DNA of 64,000 nt, from positions 2,666,001 through 2,730,000 of the forward strand of contig NZ_JAPEMM010000001.1 of the NCBI RefSeq assembly GCF_026342735.1, written 5' to 3'. The translations under genes were made by a program, and so were the position numbers. The notes below the pieces were generated by a model. It was given only the letters and a program-made list of their open reading frames with translations, was not told where the DNA came from and made no database searches. Of this stretch, positions 7,944-16,291 are shown piece by piece. The DNA comes from Streptomyces sp. NBC_00193 (GTDB taxonomy: Bacteria > Actinomycetota > Actinomycetes > Streptomycetales > Streptomycetaceae). Positions within the stretch are counted from its first letter, which is position 1. Each line of letters opens with the position of its first letter.

Positions 7944-8531
7944 TCAGCGCTGGGTGCGCAGGCCGTCCAGGGCCATGCTGACCACCGCGTCCGCGAGCTG
8001 GTCGGGGGTGGTGCCCGGGTGCGGGCGGTACCACTCGACCAGCGAGTTGACCATGCCGAAGAGGAGGCGGGTGGCGAGGCGGATGTCCACGTCCGCCCGC
8101 AGGTCGCCCTCGGCGGCGGCGGCCTTCAGCAGCTCCGCGACCTGGTGGTCGAACTCGCGGCGGCGCTCCAGGGCCCAGCGCTCGGTGCGGGTGTTGCCCC
8201 GGACCCGCAGCAGCAGGGTGACGTAGGGGAGCTCCGCGACGAGGACCTCGACCGTGCGGCGCGTGACGTACTCGACGCGTTCGACCGCGCGGCCGCGTAT
8301 CGCCCCCGGCTCGGCCAGGACGGTGAAGAGCTCGTCCAGGGCCCGGCTGACGGCGCGGTGGAGCAGCTCCTCCTTGCCGGCGACGTGGTGGTAGATCGAG
8401 GACTTCGAGATCCCGGCCGCCTTGGAGAGGTGCTCCATCGAGGTGCCGTCGTAGCCGCGCTCGTTGAAGATCTGGACGGCGACGGACAGGAGCGTCTCGG
8501 GCGTGTAGGTGTCCCGCTTGGCCGTGGTCAT
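7944..8531 (-). CDS. TetR-family regulator, probable PaaR-type repressor
   Basis: A 195-aa TetR regulator with an N-terminal HTH (TSMEHLSKAAGISKSSIYHH, about residues 27-46) and a helical ligand-binding domain. ATG 8531 overlaps the upstream 3-hydroxyacyl-CoA dehydrogenase stop by four bases, so the two are co-transcribed. In other bacteria TetR-type PaaR represses phenylacetate genes and is released by phenylacetyl-CoA. Here three ACCGA-N4-TCGGT boxes precede bkdA, the paaH/paaN pair and paaA. Assigning this regulator to those boxes is inference from position and motif. Its stop is close to, and convergent with, the MepB gene. Confidence 0.85.
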   Translation of the reverse strand: MTTAKRDTYTPETLLSVAVQIFNERGYDGTSMEHLSKAAGISKSSIYHHVAGKEELLHRAVSRALDELFTVLAEPGAIRGRAVERVEYVTRRTVEVLVAELPYVTLLLRVRGNTRTERWALERRREFDHQVAELLKAAAAEGDLRADVDIRLATRLLFGMVNSLVEWYRPHPGTTPDQLADAVVSMALDGLRTQR

Positions 8532-10093
8532 TCCGTCTCCCCCGCCTCGTCGTCCCCGTCCCCGTCCGCGTCCGCGTCCCCGTCCGCGGCCTCGTCTTCG
8601 TCGCCCGCCGCGTAGCCCAGCTTGTACAGCGCCAGCGAGGGCGCGTACCGGCCGCCGGGACAGCGCTCGTCGAGGTGGTGCAGCAGGTCGTACGCCCAGT
8701 CTCGGCCGAGCCGGTCGTGCCATTCGGCGGGGCCCGCCGGGTAGTTGACCCCGAGCCGCATCGCCGTGTCGATGTCCTCGGCGCCCGCGACCCCGCGCGC
8801 GACGGCGTCGGCGGTGAGGTCGATCAGCATCGCGACCGTCCGGGCGACGATCATGCCCGGGACGTCGCCGATGACGGAGACCTTCTTGCCGAGCTTCTGG
8901 AACAGCCCGACGGCCTCCGCGAGCGTCCGCTCGCTCGTGTCCTCGCTGACGGAGAGCGCGATCCGGGTGGCGTCGCGGTAGTCGAAGGCGAGGTCGAAGT
9001 AGACGACGTCGGCGAACTCGATCGCCGTCTTGCCGTCGGCGAGCACGAGCTGGCCCTCGCCGGGCAGCTGGATGTACGGGCCCCCGTGCTCGACCTCCGT
9101 GACCTCGATCCCGGCCTCCCCCAGGAGGCCGAGGAGGCCGGCCGCCGGTCCGAGGTCACCGACGACGGTCACCTTCGCGGGCGCGTCCTCGGGGCCGGCG
9201 GTGTGCGGGGCCGGGGCCTTCGCGTCCGGGCCGTACGGGTACCAGCCGTGGCCCGACTTTCGCCCGAGACGGCCCGACTGGACCAGCCGCCGCTGCGCGA
9301 GGGAAGGGGTGAACTTGGGGCTGCGGAAGAAGGACTCCCACACCGAGCGGGTGACGGCCTCGTTGACGTCCTGACCGATCAGGTCGGTCAGTGCGAAGGG
9401 GCCCATCTTGAAGCCGCCGCTCTCGCGGAGCACGGCGTCGATGGTCGCCGGGTCGGCGCCCTGCTCCTCGTACACCGCGAAGGCCTCGGCGTAGAAGGGC
9501 CGGGCGATCCGGTTGACGATGAAGCCCGGGGTGTCGGCGCAGCGCACCGGCGTCTTCCCCCAGCCCAGGACGGTGGCGTACGCGCGGTCGGCGGCGGCCG
9601 GGTCCGTGGCGAACCCGGAGACCACCTCGACCAGCGGGAGCAGCGGGGCCGGGTTGAAGAAGTGCAGGCCGAGGAAGCGGCCGGGGTGCGCGAGCCCGGC
9701 GGCGAGCTCGGTGACGGAGAGGGAGGAGGTGTTGGTGGCGAGCAGCGCCTCCGGTGAAACCACCTCTTCGAGCGCCGCGAAGAGCGCCCGCTTGACGGTG
9801 ACGTCCTCGACGACCGCCTCCACCACGAGGGCGGCGCCGGCCAGGTCCGGCAGCCCGGCCGCCGATGCGATCCGGCCGATCGCGTCCTCGGACTCGGCGC
9901 GGTCCAGGCGGCCCTTGGCGGCCATCCGCTCGACCCGGTCCTGGACGAATCCGACCGCGTCGGCGGCGAGCAGGGCGTTGATGTCGTAGATCAGCACGCG
10001 GTGACCTGCGAGAAGGGCGACTTGGGCGATGCCCTGCCCCATGGTGCCGGCGCCGACGACCGCCACTGTGCGGGACCGCTCGATTGCTGTCAT
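8528..10093 (-). CDS. paaH: 3-hydroxyacyl-CoA dehydrogenase, PaaH (PaaC-type) two-domain form
   Basis: A 521-aa protein with an N-terminal Rossmann fold (VAVVGAGTMGQGIAQ at about residues 10-24), a 3HCDH NAD domain, and two 3HCDH C-terminal domains, the layout of the phenylacetate 3-hydroxyadipyl-CoA dehydrogenase. It oxidises 3-hydroxyadipyl-CoA to 3-oxoadipyl-CoA with NAD+. The catalytic region LGLHFFNPAPLLPLVEVV is intact. The start at 10093 has a GGGAGGA site eight bases upstream. Unusual: the last 29 residues are an Asp/Glu-rich tail built from short DNA repeats. It is divergent from paaN and overlaps the TetR gene. Confidence 0.9.
   Translation of the reverse strand: MTAIERSRTVAVVGAGTMGQGIAQVALLAGHRVLIYDINALLAADAVGFVQDRVERMAAKGRLDRAESEDAIGRIASAAGLPDLAGAALVVEAVVEDVTVKRALFAALEEVVSPEALLATNTSSLSVTELAAGLAHPGRFLGLHFFNPAPLLPLVEVVSGFATDPAAADRAYATVLGWGKTPVRCADTPGFIVNRIARPFYAEAFAVYEEQGADPATIDAVLRESGGFKMGPFALTDLIGQDVNEAVTRSVWESFFRSPKFTPSLAQRRLVQSGRLGRKSGHGWYPYGPDAKAPAPHTAGPEDAPAKVTVVGDLGPAAGLLGLLGEAGIEVTEVEHGGPYIQLPGEGQLVLADGKTAIEFADVVYFDLAFDYRDATRIALSVSEDTSERTLAEAVGLFQKLGKKVSVIGDVPGMIVARTVAMLIDLTADAVARGVAGAEDIDTAMRLGVNYPAGPAEWHDRLGRDWAYDLLHHLDERCPGGRYAPSLALYKLGYAAGDEDEAADGDADADGDGDDEAGETE
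8536..8605. repeat. Short tandem hexamer repeat coding an acidic tail
   Basis: Imperfect repeats of the hexamer CGTCCC/CGTCCG on the plus strand encode alternating Asp, Ala and Gly codons at the C-terminus of the dehydrogenase. Length variation here would add or remove dipeptides without a frameshift. Confidence 0.6.
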
Positions 10094-10115
10094 GCCCAGA
10101 TCCTCCCGCACCGAC

Positions 10116-10124
10116 TTGTCCACA
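10116..10124 (+). promoter_or_regulatory. Consensus DnaA box (TTGTCCACA)
   Basis: An exact TTGTCCACA in the paaH/paaN divergent region, 25 bases from the TetR-type operator. It is a single copy and of uncertain function. Confidence 0.35.
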
Positions 10125-10148
10125 GGTCTGCCGGGCCCTCTTGTCCCG

Positions 10149-10163
10149 ACCGATCGTTCGGTT
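10149..10163. promoter_or_regulatory. PaaR-like operator in paaH/paaN divergent promoter
   Basis: ACCGATCGTTCGGTT, the reverse complement of the box at 14887-14901, lies in the 157-base gap between the divergent dehydrogenase and paaN starts. It could control both promoters. The core is a dyad, ACCGA-N4-TCGGT. Confidence 0.6.
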
Positions 10164-10250
10164 ACTCTAACTCCAGTCTGCTCTTGTTCATCCCTTCTTG
10201 CCTGCCCCGATCGCCTGATCCCGCCCGGCTCAAAGAGGAGTTGGTCCCTG

Positions 10251-11933
10251 ATGGCCGCCGAGCTCACCGTCCCCCAGCTGTCCGCCAAGCACCGGCCCAC
10301 CCTGGACCAGGCGCTGGCCACCATCCGCAGCCGCGCCTACTGGTCCCCGCACCCCGAGCACCCCAAGGCGTACGGGGAGACCGCGCCGGCCGACGGCCTC
10401 GCCGCCTTCGAGGCGCTGCGCGGCACCCGGCTCGACCTCGGGCAGCCCGGGACCGACGGCTGGACGGGCGCGGAGACCTCCCCGTACGGAGTGGAGCTCG
10501 GCGTCGAGTACCCGCACGTGGACCCGGAGGTGCTGCTGCCCGCGATGCGGGCCGGCATGGGCGCCTGGCGGGACGCCGGGCCCGAGGTGCGCGCCCTGGT
10601 CTGCATCGAGATCCTGGCCCGGATCTCGGCGCGGACGCACGAGTTCGCGCACGCCGTCATGCACACCAGCGGCCAGGCCTTCATGATGGCGTTCCAGGCG
10701 GGCGGCCCGCACGCACAGGACCGCGGCCTGGAGGCGGTGGCCTACGCCTACGAGGAGCAGACCCGCGTCCCGGGGCAGGCCGACTGGTCGAAGCCGCAGG
10801 GCAAGAAGGACCCCCTCGAACTCGGCAAGACCTTCACGGCCGTCCCGCGGGGCATCTCCCTGATGATCGGCTGCAACACCTTCCCCACCTGGAACGGGTA
10901 CCCGGGCATCTTCGCCTCCCTCGCCACGGGCAACCCGGTGCTGGTCAAGCCGCACCCGCGCGCCGTCCTCCCGCTGGCGCTGACCGTCCAGGTGGCCCGC
11001 GAGGTCCTCGGCGACGCCGGCTTCGACCCGAACCTGGTCGCACTGGCCGTGGAGCGCCCGGGCGAGGGCATCGCCAAGGAGCTCGCCGTCCGGCCCGAGA
11101 TCAAGGTCATCGACTACACCGGGTCCACCGAGTTCGGCGACTGGCTGGAGGTCAACGCCCGCCAGGCGCAGGTCTACACGGAGAAGGCCGGCGTCAACAC
11201 CGTCGTCCTGGACTCCACCGACAACTACAAGGGGATGCTGTCCAACCTGGCGTTCTCCCTGTCCCTGTACAGCGGCCAGATGTGCACCACCCCGCAGAAC
11301 CTGCTGATCCCGCGCGACGGCATCGAGACGGACGCCGGGCACAAGTCCTACGACGAGGTCGTCTCGGACCTCGCGGGCGCGGTCGGCGGCCTGCTCGGCG
11401 ACGACGCGCGGGCCAACGCCCTGCTGGGCGCGCTGGTCAACCCGGACGTGAAGGCCCGCCTGGAGGCCGCGGCCGGGCTCGGCGAGGTCGCGCTGGCCTC
11501 GCGCGAGGTGACGAACCCGGAGTTCCCGGGCGCGGTCGTGCGCACGCCGGTGATGGTGAAGCTGGACTCGGCCAAGCCCGACGACTCCGCCCCCTACCTC
11601 TCGGAGTCCTTCGGCCCGATCTCCTTCGCCGTGGCGGTCGACTCCACGCAGGGCGCCCTCGACCTGCTGCGGCGCACCGTCCGCGAGAAGGGCGCCATGA
11701 CGGTCGGGGCGTACACCACGTCCGCGGACACCGAGCGGGCCATCGAGGAGGTCTGCCTGGAGGAGTCGGCGCAGCTCTCGCTGAACCTGACGGGCGGGGT
11801 CTATGTGAACCAGACCGCGGCCTTCTCCGACTTCCACGGCTCCGGCGGCAACCCGGCGGCGAACGCCGCGCTGTGCGACGGCGCGTTCGTGTCGAACCGC
11901 TTCCGCGTGGTGGAGGTCCGCCGCCAGGGCTAG
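10251..11933 (+). CDS. paaN: Phenylacetic acid degradation protein PaaN (aldehyde dehydrogenase superfamily)
   Basis: A 560-aa member of the PaaN branch of the aldehyde dehydrogenase superfamily. These proteins accompany phenylacetate catabolic genes and are proposed to oxidise the ring-opened semialdehyde. Visible segments include an NAD-domain stretch around GCNTFPTWNGYPGIFASLAT, DYTGSTEFGDWLEVNA and the nucleophile region SLYSGQMCTTPQN with a Cys in the expected position. The start ATG 10251 has AAAGAGGAG about 10 bases upstream. It is divergent from the dehydrogenase/TetR pair and meets the TrmH gene stop-to-stop with a three-base overlap (CTAG). Confidence 0.87.
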   Translation: MAAELTVPQLSAKHRPTLDQALATIRSRAYWSPHPEHPKAYGETAPADGLAAFEALRGTRLDLGQPGTDGWTGAETSPYGVELGVEYPHVDPEVLLPAMRAGMGAWRDAGPEVRALVCIEILARISARTHEFAHAVMHTSGQAFMMAFQAGGPHAQDRGLEAVAYAYEEQTRVPGQADWSKPQGKKDPLELGKTFTAVPRGISLMIGCNTFPTWNGYPGIFASLATGNPVLVKPHPRAVLPLALTVQVAREVLGDAGFDPNLVALAVERPGEGIAKELAVRPEIKVIDYTGSTEFGDWLEVNARQAQVYTEKAGVNTVVLDSTDNYKGMLSNLAFSLSLYSGQMCTTPQNLLIPRDGIETDAGHKSYDEVVSDLAGAVGGLLGDDARANALLGALVNPDVKARLEAAAGLGEVALASREVTNPEFPGAVVRTPVMVKLDSAKPDDSAPYLSESFGPISFAVAVDSTQGALDLLRRTVREKGAMTVGAYTTSADTERAIEEVCLEESAQLSLNLTGGVYVNQTAAFSDFHGSGGNPAANAALCDGAFVSNRFRVVEVRRQG

Positions 11934-12691
11934 AAGATCTCCTTCGGCCCGCCCCAGTGGAAGAGGGCCATGGCCACGCTGGTGGCCAGGTTGTAACTGG
12001 AGACCTGCGGCCGCATCGGCAGGGACACCAGGTGATCGGCGCGGGCGCGCAGCTCGGGCGAGATGCCGTGGCGTTCCGAGCCGAAGGCGAGCAGGGCCTC
12101 GTCCGGGAGGGTGAGGGCGCGGATGTCCTCGCCCTCCGGGTCGAGGGCGTACAGCGGGCCGGGCGGCAGCTCGTCGAGCTCCACCCGGTCGACGGTCGTG
12201 GCGTAGTGCAGCCCCGCGCCCGCCCGGACCACATTGGGGTGCCAGGGGTCCAGATCCCCCCGGGTGAGCACGCCGGTGGCGCCGAAGCCGGCGGCGAGCC
12301 GGACGACGGCTCCGACGTTGCCGAGGTTGCGAGGGTTGTCGAGGACGACGATCGGGGACGTCCTGGGCCGTTCGTCGAGCCGGGCCCGCCCCTCGGCCCG
12401 GCTCGGCCGGACCGCGAGGGCCGCCACCCCGGTGGGATGCACCCGCGCCAGCAGCCCCTTGAGCGGAGCCCGCCGCACCAGCCGGGCCACGTCCGCCTCC
12501 ACGTCCTCGGCCAGCTCGCGCGCAAGGCCCCGTACGGCTTCCGGTTCGTCGGCGACGACCATCCTGACGTCGGCCCCGAACCGCAGGGCGTGCTTCAGCG
12601 CGTGGAACCCGTCGAGGAGAACCAGGTCCTGCCTCTCGGCAGCCTCCTGCCACTGCCGTGCGATCTCCTCGGGACTCCCGTACTCACTCAT
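11930..12691 (-). CDS. TrmH/SpoU-family RNA 2'-O-methyltransferase
   Basis: A 253-aa SPOUT methyltransferase. An N-terminal substrate-binding domain (about residues 15-100) precedes the trefoil-knot catalytic domain with motif 1 NPRNLGNVGAVVRLAAGFGA, motif 2 ending in LAFGSERHGIS and motif 3 LPMRPQVSSYNLATSVAMAL. It methylates ribose 2'-OH of rRNA or tRNA using SAM; the exact nucleotide is unknown. Met 12691 (MSEYGSPEE) is preferred over the longer frame from 12718. It is convergent with paaN. Confidence 0.9.
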   Translation of the reverse strand: MSEYGSPEEIARQWQEAAERQDLVLLDGFHALKHALRFGADVRMVVADEPEAVRGLARELAEDVEADVARLVRRAPLKGLLARVHPTGVAALAVRPSRAEGRARLDERPRTSPIVVLDNPRNLGNVGAVVRLAAGFGATGVLTRGDLDPWHPNVVRAGAGLHYATTVDRVELDELPPGPLYALDPEGEDIRALTLPDEALLAFGSERHGISPELRARADHLVSLPMRPQVSSYNLATSVAMALFHWGGPKEIF

Positions 12692-12932
12692 ACGCCGAGC
12701 GTACGGGCCCCTAAGCACCGGTTCCTTCCCCTACCCGCCCTTCCACCGTTCCCCGGGCTCCGCCCGGACCCGTACGTGCGCTGCGCGCACGTGCCCTCAA
12801 ACGCCGGGCGGGCTGAGATTGCCGCGCAGCGGCAAATCCAGCCTCGCCGGCGTTTGAGGCGCGGGGTCTGGGGCGGAGCCCCAGGGAACGGGCGAAGGGC
12901 GGGTAGGGGACAGGCCCCCGCAGGGCCGGGCC
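12692..12932. repeat. Dispersed GC-rich intergenic repeat, copy 2 (back-to-back modules)
   Basis: No gene is seen. The left part (12728-12773) is an exact 46-base inverted copy of 3008-3053. The right part (about 12851-12920) is a related module in the direct orientation, starting GCGTTTGAGG and including GGAACGG-like and GAAGGGCGGGTAGGGG blocks. The two modules face each other and can form several hairpins, probably acting as a terminator for the HTTM operon. Confidence 0.7.
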
Positions 12933-14156
12933 TCAGCGCGGGACGGGGCTGGGGAGCGCCGGCTCGGGATCCGCGTACGGCTCCGGGCCCGGTTCCAGAA
13001 CAGGCCGCCGCGCAGCGACCCGCGCGCCGAGCCACACCAGAAAGCCGGTCGGCAGGAACACCGCATCGGCGGCGATCATCGCCATCGAGAAGAACGGCAA
13101 CCCCAGCAGCACGGCGATCCCCGCGTGCTCCAGCATCATCAGCGCCAGCAGCACGTTCTTGATCCGCCGGTTGAACAGGGTGAACGGAAAGGCCACCTGG
13201 ACCGCGACCGTCCCGTAGGACAGCAGCATGACCAGCGTCCCGCTGCTCCCGAGGAAGGCCGAGACCCCGGGCCACGGGGTGAAGTAGTCCAGGTTCAGCG
13301 GGTAGTACAGCGCCGTGCCGTCCTGCCACCGCGACCCCTGGATCTTGTACCACCCGGCCGTCGCGTAGATCAGGCAGACCTCCACCATGATCACCAGCAT
13401 TCCGGCGTTGTGCAGCAGGTTGGCCAGGACGTCGAGGACGGCCCGCCCCTCCCCCTCCGGCTCGTAGCGGTCGACCATCCACCACAGCGCGGCGAGCACC
13501 CACAGGGCCGTGAAGACCACCAGCCAGCCGACGCTGAACCCCCCGGTCGCGGCCCCGTACGCGAAGACCGCGCCGAGCACGCCCCACAGCACCGGCCCCG
13601 CCCGCCCGGCCGAGGCCGCGCCGAGCCGGCGGGCGCGGCGGGCGTCCAGCGACCACACCTGCGCGCACCGGGTCAGGACGAGGTAGATCGCCATCAGGTG
13701 GATGACGTTGTCCCCGCCGTCGCCCATGAAGACGCTGCGGTTCTGCAGGGACAGCACGCCGACCATGAACACCACGGAGGTCGCCCGGGTGCGCCAGCCC
13801 AGCATCAGCAGGGCGGACGAGAGCACGGCCGCGGCGTAGACGATCTCGAACCAGAGCGCCGAGTCCGACCACATCAGCACCGTGAAGGCGCGGTTCGAGT
13901 CGATCAGCTGCCGCGCCAGCTCCCAGCTCCACGGTCCGTCCGGCCCGTACATCTCGTGCCGGTGGGGGAACTCGCGCAGCAGGAAGAACAGCCAGGTGCC
14001 GGCGAAGCCGATGCGGACCACGGCGCTCTGGTACGGACCCAGCGCCTGCCCGCTGACCCGGGCCAGCGCCCGTCCGGCGGAGGCCTTGAGCCCCTTCACC
14101 CCGGGCTCCCTCAGACCGGGCTCCTTCACCCCGGGCTCCCTCAGACCGTCCACCAC
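12933..14156 (-). CDS. HTTM-domain membrane protein
   Basis: A 407-aa polytopic protein with a horizontally transferred transmembrane (HTTM) domain, related to vitamin-K-dependent gamma-carboxylase. About eight hydrophobic segments are visible; family-like landmarks are RIGFAGTWLFFLLREFPHRH, GDGGDNVIHLMAIYLVLTR and GWYKIQGSRWQDGTALYYPL. Function is not established in bacteria. GTG 14156 is chosen with a GGAG site; it overlaps the end of the upstream DUF5819 gene by 16 bases, indicating coupling. The N-terminus contains a tandem duplication (LREPGVKEPGLREPGVKG). Confidence 0.83.
   Translation of the reverse strand: MVDGLREPGVKEPGLREPGVKGLKASAGRALARVSGQALGPYQSAVVRIGFAGTWLFFLLREFPHRHEMYGPDGPWSWELARQLIDSNRAFTVLMWSDSALWFEIVYAAAVLSSALLMLGWRTRATSVVFMVGVLSLQNRSVFMGDGGDNVIHLMAIYLVLTRCAQVWSLDARRARRLGAASAGRAGPVLWGVLGAVFAYGAATGGFSVGWLVVFTALWVLAALWWMVDRYEPEGEGRAVLDVLANLLHNAGMLVIMVEVCLIYATAGWYKIQGSRWQDGTALYYPLNLDYFTPWPGVSAFLGSSGTLVMLLSYGTVAVQVAFPFTLFNRRIKNVLLALMMLEHAGIAVLLGLPFFSMAMIAADAVFLPTGFLVWLGARVAARRPVLEPGPEPYADPEPALPSPVPR
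14095..14148. repeat. 24-bp direct repeat, 30-bp period, in HTTM N-terminus
   Basis: The same 24 bases occur at 14095-14118 and 14125-14148. The period is a multiple of three, so the frame is kept and the protein gains a duplicated REPGVKEPGL-like segment before the first membrane helix. Confidence 0.8.
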
Positions 14157-14803
14157 GGCAGCTCCCGGTAGTACGTCTGGGTGTCGGCCTTCTCGTCGGA
14201 CCACTTGGGTGCGGCGACCTCCGTCGTCGCCCCGCGCAGCTGGATCCGTACGATCCGGCCCTCTGCCGGGTGCGGGTCCAGCCGGTCCAGGGCGATCCGG
14301 CGCAGGTACTCCTCGGCGAGTGCGCCGCGATCGCCGGTGGACTTGTTGTCGTCGTCGTGGGAGGTGGTGAAGAAGTCCCAGGCCCGGCGGAGCTCGTTCT
14401 GCTCGGTGTGGCTCGGCAGCAGGCTGTGGCGGATGGCCGCGCCGTCCTCGGCGGACAGCCCACGCCAGTTGCCCGTCTCCAGCTGTCCGTCGTCCGTCCG
14501 CACCTCCGCGCGCACCTCCACCGCGATGTTCTGCTGGAGCGGGTTCGGGGCGAAGAGCTTCCAGTTCTGTTCGAACTCGGGGTAGATCCAGCCGTCGATC
14601 GTGCGGGCGTGCCGCTTGCTGACCGTGTTGGACGGGGCCACGTGCAGGAAGACGAGGGCCAGGTGTCCGCAGGCGGCCACCGCCACCGCGCCGAGGGCGA
14701 GGGCCGTGACGACCCGGTACGGCGTGGACAGGCCGGCGATTCCGGGGGCTCTGGGCGGGGGTGGAGCCGCCTCTTCGAGGGGCTCGCGCTCGTTCGAATC
14801 CAT
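14141..14803 (-). CDS. DUF5819 family membrane-anchored protein
   Basis: A 220-aa protein with an acidic/proline-rich N-terminus, one transmembrane helix (VVTALALGAVAVAACGHLAL, about residues 31-50) and an extracytoplasmic domain with the conserved YPEFEQNWKLFAPNPLQQNI. DUF5819 proteins regularly sit next to HTTM proteins in actinobacteria, and the two may form a membrane complex. The biochemical role is unknown. The start ATG 14803 is divergent from paaA; the end overlaps the HTTM start. Confidence 0.82.
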   Translation of the reverse strand: MDSNEREPLEEAAPPPPRAPGIAGLSTPYRVVTALALGAVAVAACGHLALVFLHVAPSNTVSKRHARTIDGWIYPEFEQNWKLFAPNPLQQNIAVEVRAEVRTDDGQLETGNWRGLSAEDGAAIRHSLLPSHTEQNELRRAWDFFTTSHDDDNKSTGDRGALAEEYLRRIALDRLDPHPAEGRIVRIQLRGATTEVAAPKWSDEKADTQTYYRELPWWTV

Positions 14804-14845
14804 CCCGCCCCGATCATCCGGCGTCCACAGGGTTGACCACAGAGG

Positions 14846-14901
14846 TTGACACCCTACGGGCCCTCGTCCCACCATTGAAGAGCATGAACCGAACGATCGG
14901 T
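14846..14901 (+). promoter_or_regulatory. paaA promoter region with PaaR-like operator
   Basis: A consensus -35 hexamer TTGACA lies at 14846-14851, with no strong -10 match at the expected distance. The operator AACCGAACGATCGGT is at 14887-14901, followed by CGGTCGGG. The operator is about 48 bases before the paaA start, where a TetR repressor would block initiation. The same box occurs at 10149-10163 and, with one change, at 6681-6695. Confidence 0.6.
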
Positions 14902-14948
14902 CGGTCGGGCGGGACGAGGCGGGAAAAGACCTCTGACAGGGGGCCGTG

Positions 14949-16010
14949 ATGGTGGCAGTGACCCCGGCAGTGACATCGGGGACCGGGGGGCGGGACGCGG
15001 AGCAGGACGCCGGGCAGGACGCGGGGATCGGCGTGACCGCCGACCTCGGCGCGCAGCTCGCGGCGGCCTTCGACGCGGCCGTGGCGGCCGACGAGCGGGT
15101 GGAGCCCCGCGACTGGATGCCCGACGAGTACCGCGCCACCCTGGTCCGCCAGATGGCCCAGCACGCCCACTCCGAGATCATCGGCATGCAGCCCGAGGCG
15201 AACTGGATCACCCGCGCGCCCTCGCTGCGCCGCAAGGCGATCCTGATGGCGAAGGTCCAGGACGAGGCCGGCCACGGCCTGTACCTGTACAGCGCCGCCG
15301 AGACCCTGGGCACCAGCCGCGACGAGCTGCTCGACAAGCTCCACGCCGGGAAGCAGAAGTACTCCTCGATCTTCAACTACCCGACGCTGACCTGGGCCGA
15401 CGTCGGCGCGATCGGCTGGCTCGTGGACGGCGCGGCGATCACCAACCAGGTCCCGATCTGCCGCTGCTCCTACGGGCCGTACGCGCGGGCCATGGTCCGG
15501 ATCTGCAAGGAGGAGTCCTTCCACCAGCGCCAGGGGTACGAGCTGCTCCTCGCCCTCTCCCGGGGCACCGAGGCCCAGCACGCGATGGCGCAGGACGCCG
15601 TGAACCGCTGGTGGTGGCCCTCGCTGATGATGTTCGGCCCGCCGGACGCCGAGTCGGGGCACTCCGCGCAGTCGATGGCCTGGCGGATCAAGCGCCACAC
15701 CAATGACGACCTGCGCCAGCGCTTCGTGGACATCGCCGTCCCGCAGGCCGAGTCGCTGGGGCTGACCCTGCCCGACCCGGACCTGAAGTGGAACGAGGAG
15801 CGCGGGCACCACGACTTCGGGGCCATCGACTGGGCGGAGTTCTGGGAGGTCCTCAAGGGCAACGGCCCGTGCAACGAGGAACGGATCGGCCAGCGCCGCA
15901 CGGCGCACGAGGAAGGCGCCTGGGTGCGCGACGCGGCCGCGGCGTATGCGGAGAAGCAGGCGGCGGCCACGGCCGCCGCGGCAGAAATCGGAAGCGAGGC
16001 ACGGGTATGA
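14949..16010 (+). CDS. paaA: 1,2-phenylacetyl-CoA epoxidase subunit PaaA
   Basis: A 353-aa catalytic diiron subunit of the phenylacetyl-CoA ring epoxidase. Metal-ligand motifs DEAGH ([17 protein letters not shown]) and a second E-x2-H ([15 protein letters not shown]) are intact. The enzyme converts phenylacetyl-CoA to the ring 1,2-epoxide with O2 and electrons from PaaE. ATG 14949 is chosen because AGGGGG lies five bases upstream; a GTG one codon earlier is possible. It is the first gene of paaABCDE, and its stop overlaps paaB by four bases. The N-terminal 25 residues are low-complexity. Confidence 0.95.
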   Translation: MVAVTPAVTSGTGGRDAEQDAGQDAGIGVTADLGAQLAAAFDAAVAADERVEPRDWMPDEYRATLVRQMAQHAHSEIIGMQPEANWITRAPSLRRKAILMAKVQDEAGHGLYLYSAAETLGTSRDELLDKLHAGKQKYSSIFNYPTLTWADVGAIGWLVDGAAITNQVPICRCSYGPYARAMVRICKEESFHQRQGYELLLALSRGTEAQHAMAQDAVNRWWWPSLMMFGPPDAESGHSAQSMAWRIKRHTNDDLRQRFVDIAVPQAESLGLTLPDPDLKWNEERGHHDFGAIDWAEFWEVLKGNGPCNEERIGQRRTAHEEGAWVRDAAAAYAEKQAAATAAAAEIGSEARV

Positions 16011-16291
16011 CGCAGAACTGGCCCCTGTGGGAGGTGTTCGTCCGCTCGCGGCGCGGCCTCTCGCACACGCACGCGGGCAGCCTGCACGCCCCCGACGCGG
16101 AGATGGCCCTGCGCAACGCCCGCGATCTCTACACCCGGCGCGGCGAGGGCATCTCGATCTGGGTGGTGCCCTCCACGGAGATCACCGCCTCCTCCCCGGA
16201 CGAGCGGGACCCGTTCTTCGCCCCGTCCGCCGACAAGCCGTACCGGCACCCCACCTTCTACGAGATCCCCGAGGGGGTGCAGCACCTGTGA
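16007..16291 (+). CDS. paaB: 1,2-phenylacetyl-CoA epoxidase subunit PaaB
   Basis: A 94-aa protein with the PaaB signature: [20 protein letters not shown], then [16 protein letters not shown] and the C-terminal [14 protein letters not shown]. It is a non-catalytic subunit that bridges and stabilises the PaaA/PaaC assembly of the epoxidase. It starts with ATG inside the paaA stop (ATGA) and ends inside the paaC start (GTGA), so the genes are translationally coupled. The length is normal. Confidence 0.95.
   Translation: MTQNWPLWEVFVRSRRGLSHTHAGSLHAPDAEMALRNARDLYTRRGEGISIWVVPSTEITASSPDERDPFFAPSADKPYRHPTFYEIPEGVQHL

Noticed and set aside
10001..13162. A 1053-codon open frame across paaN and the TrmH gene
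   Set aside because: The translation is Arg/Pro/Gly-rich and matches no family; it is a frame shadow of two real genes.
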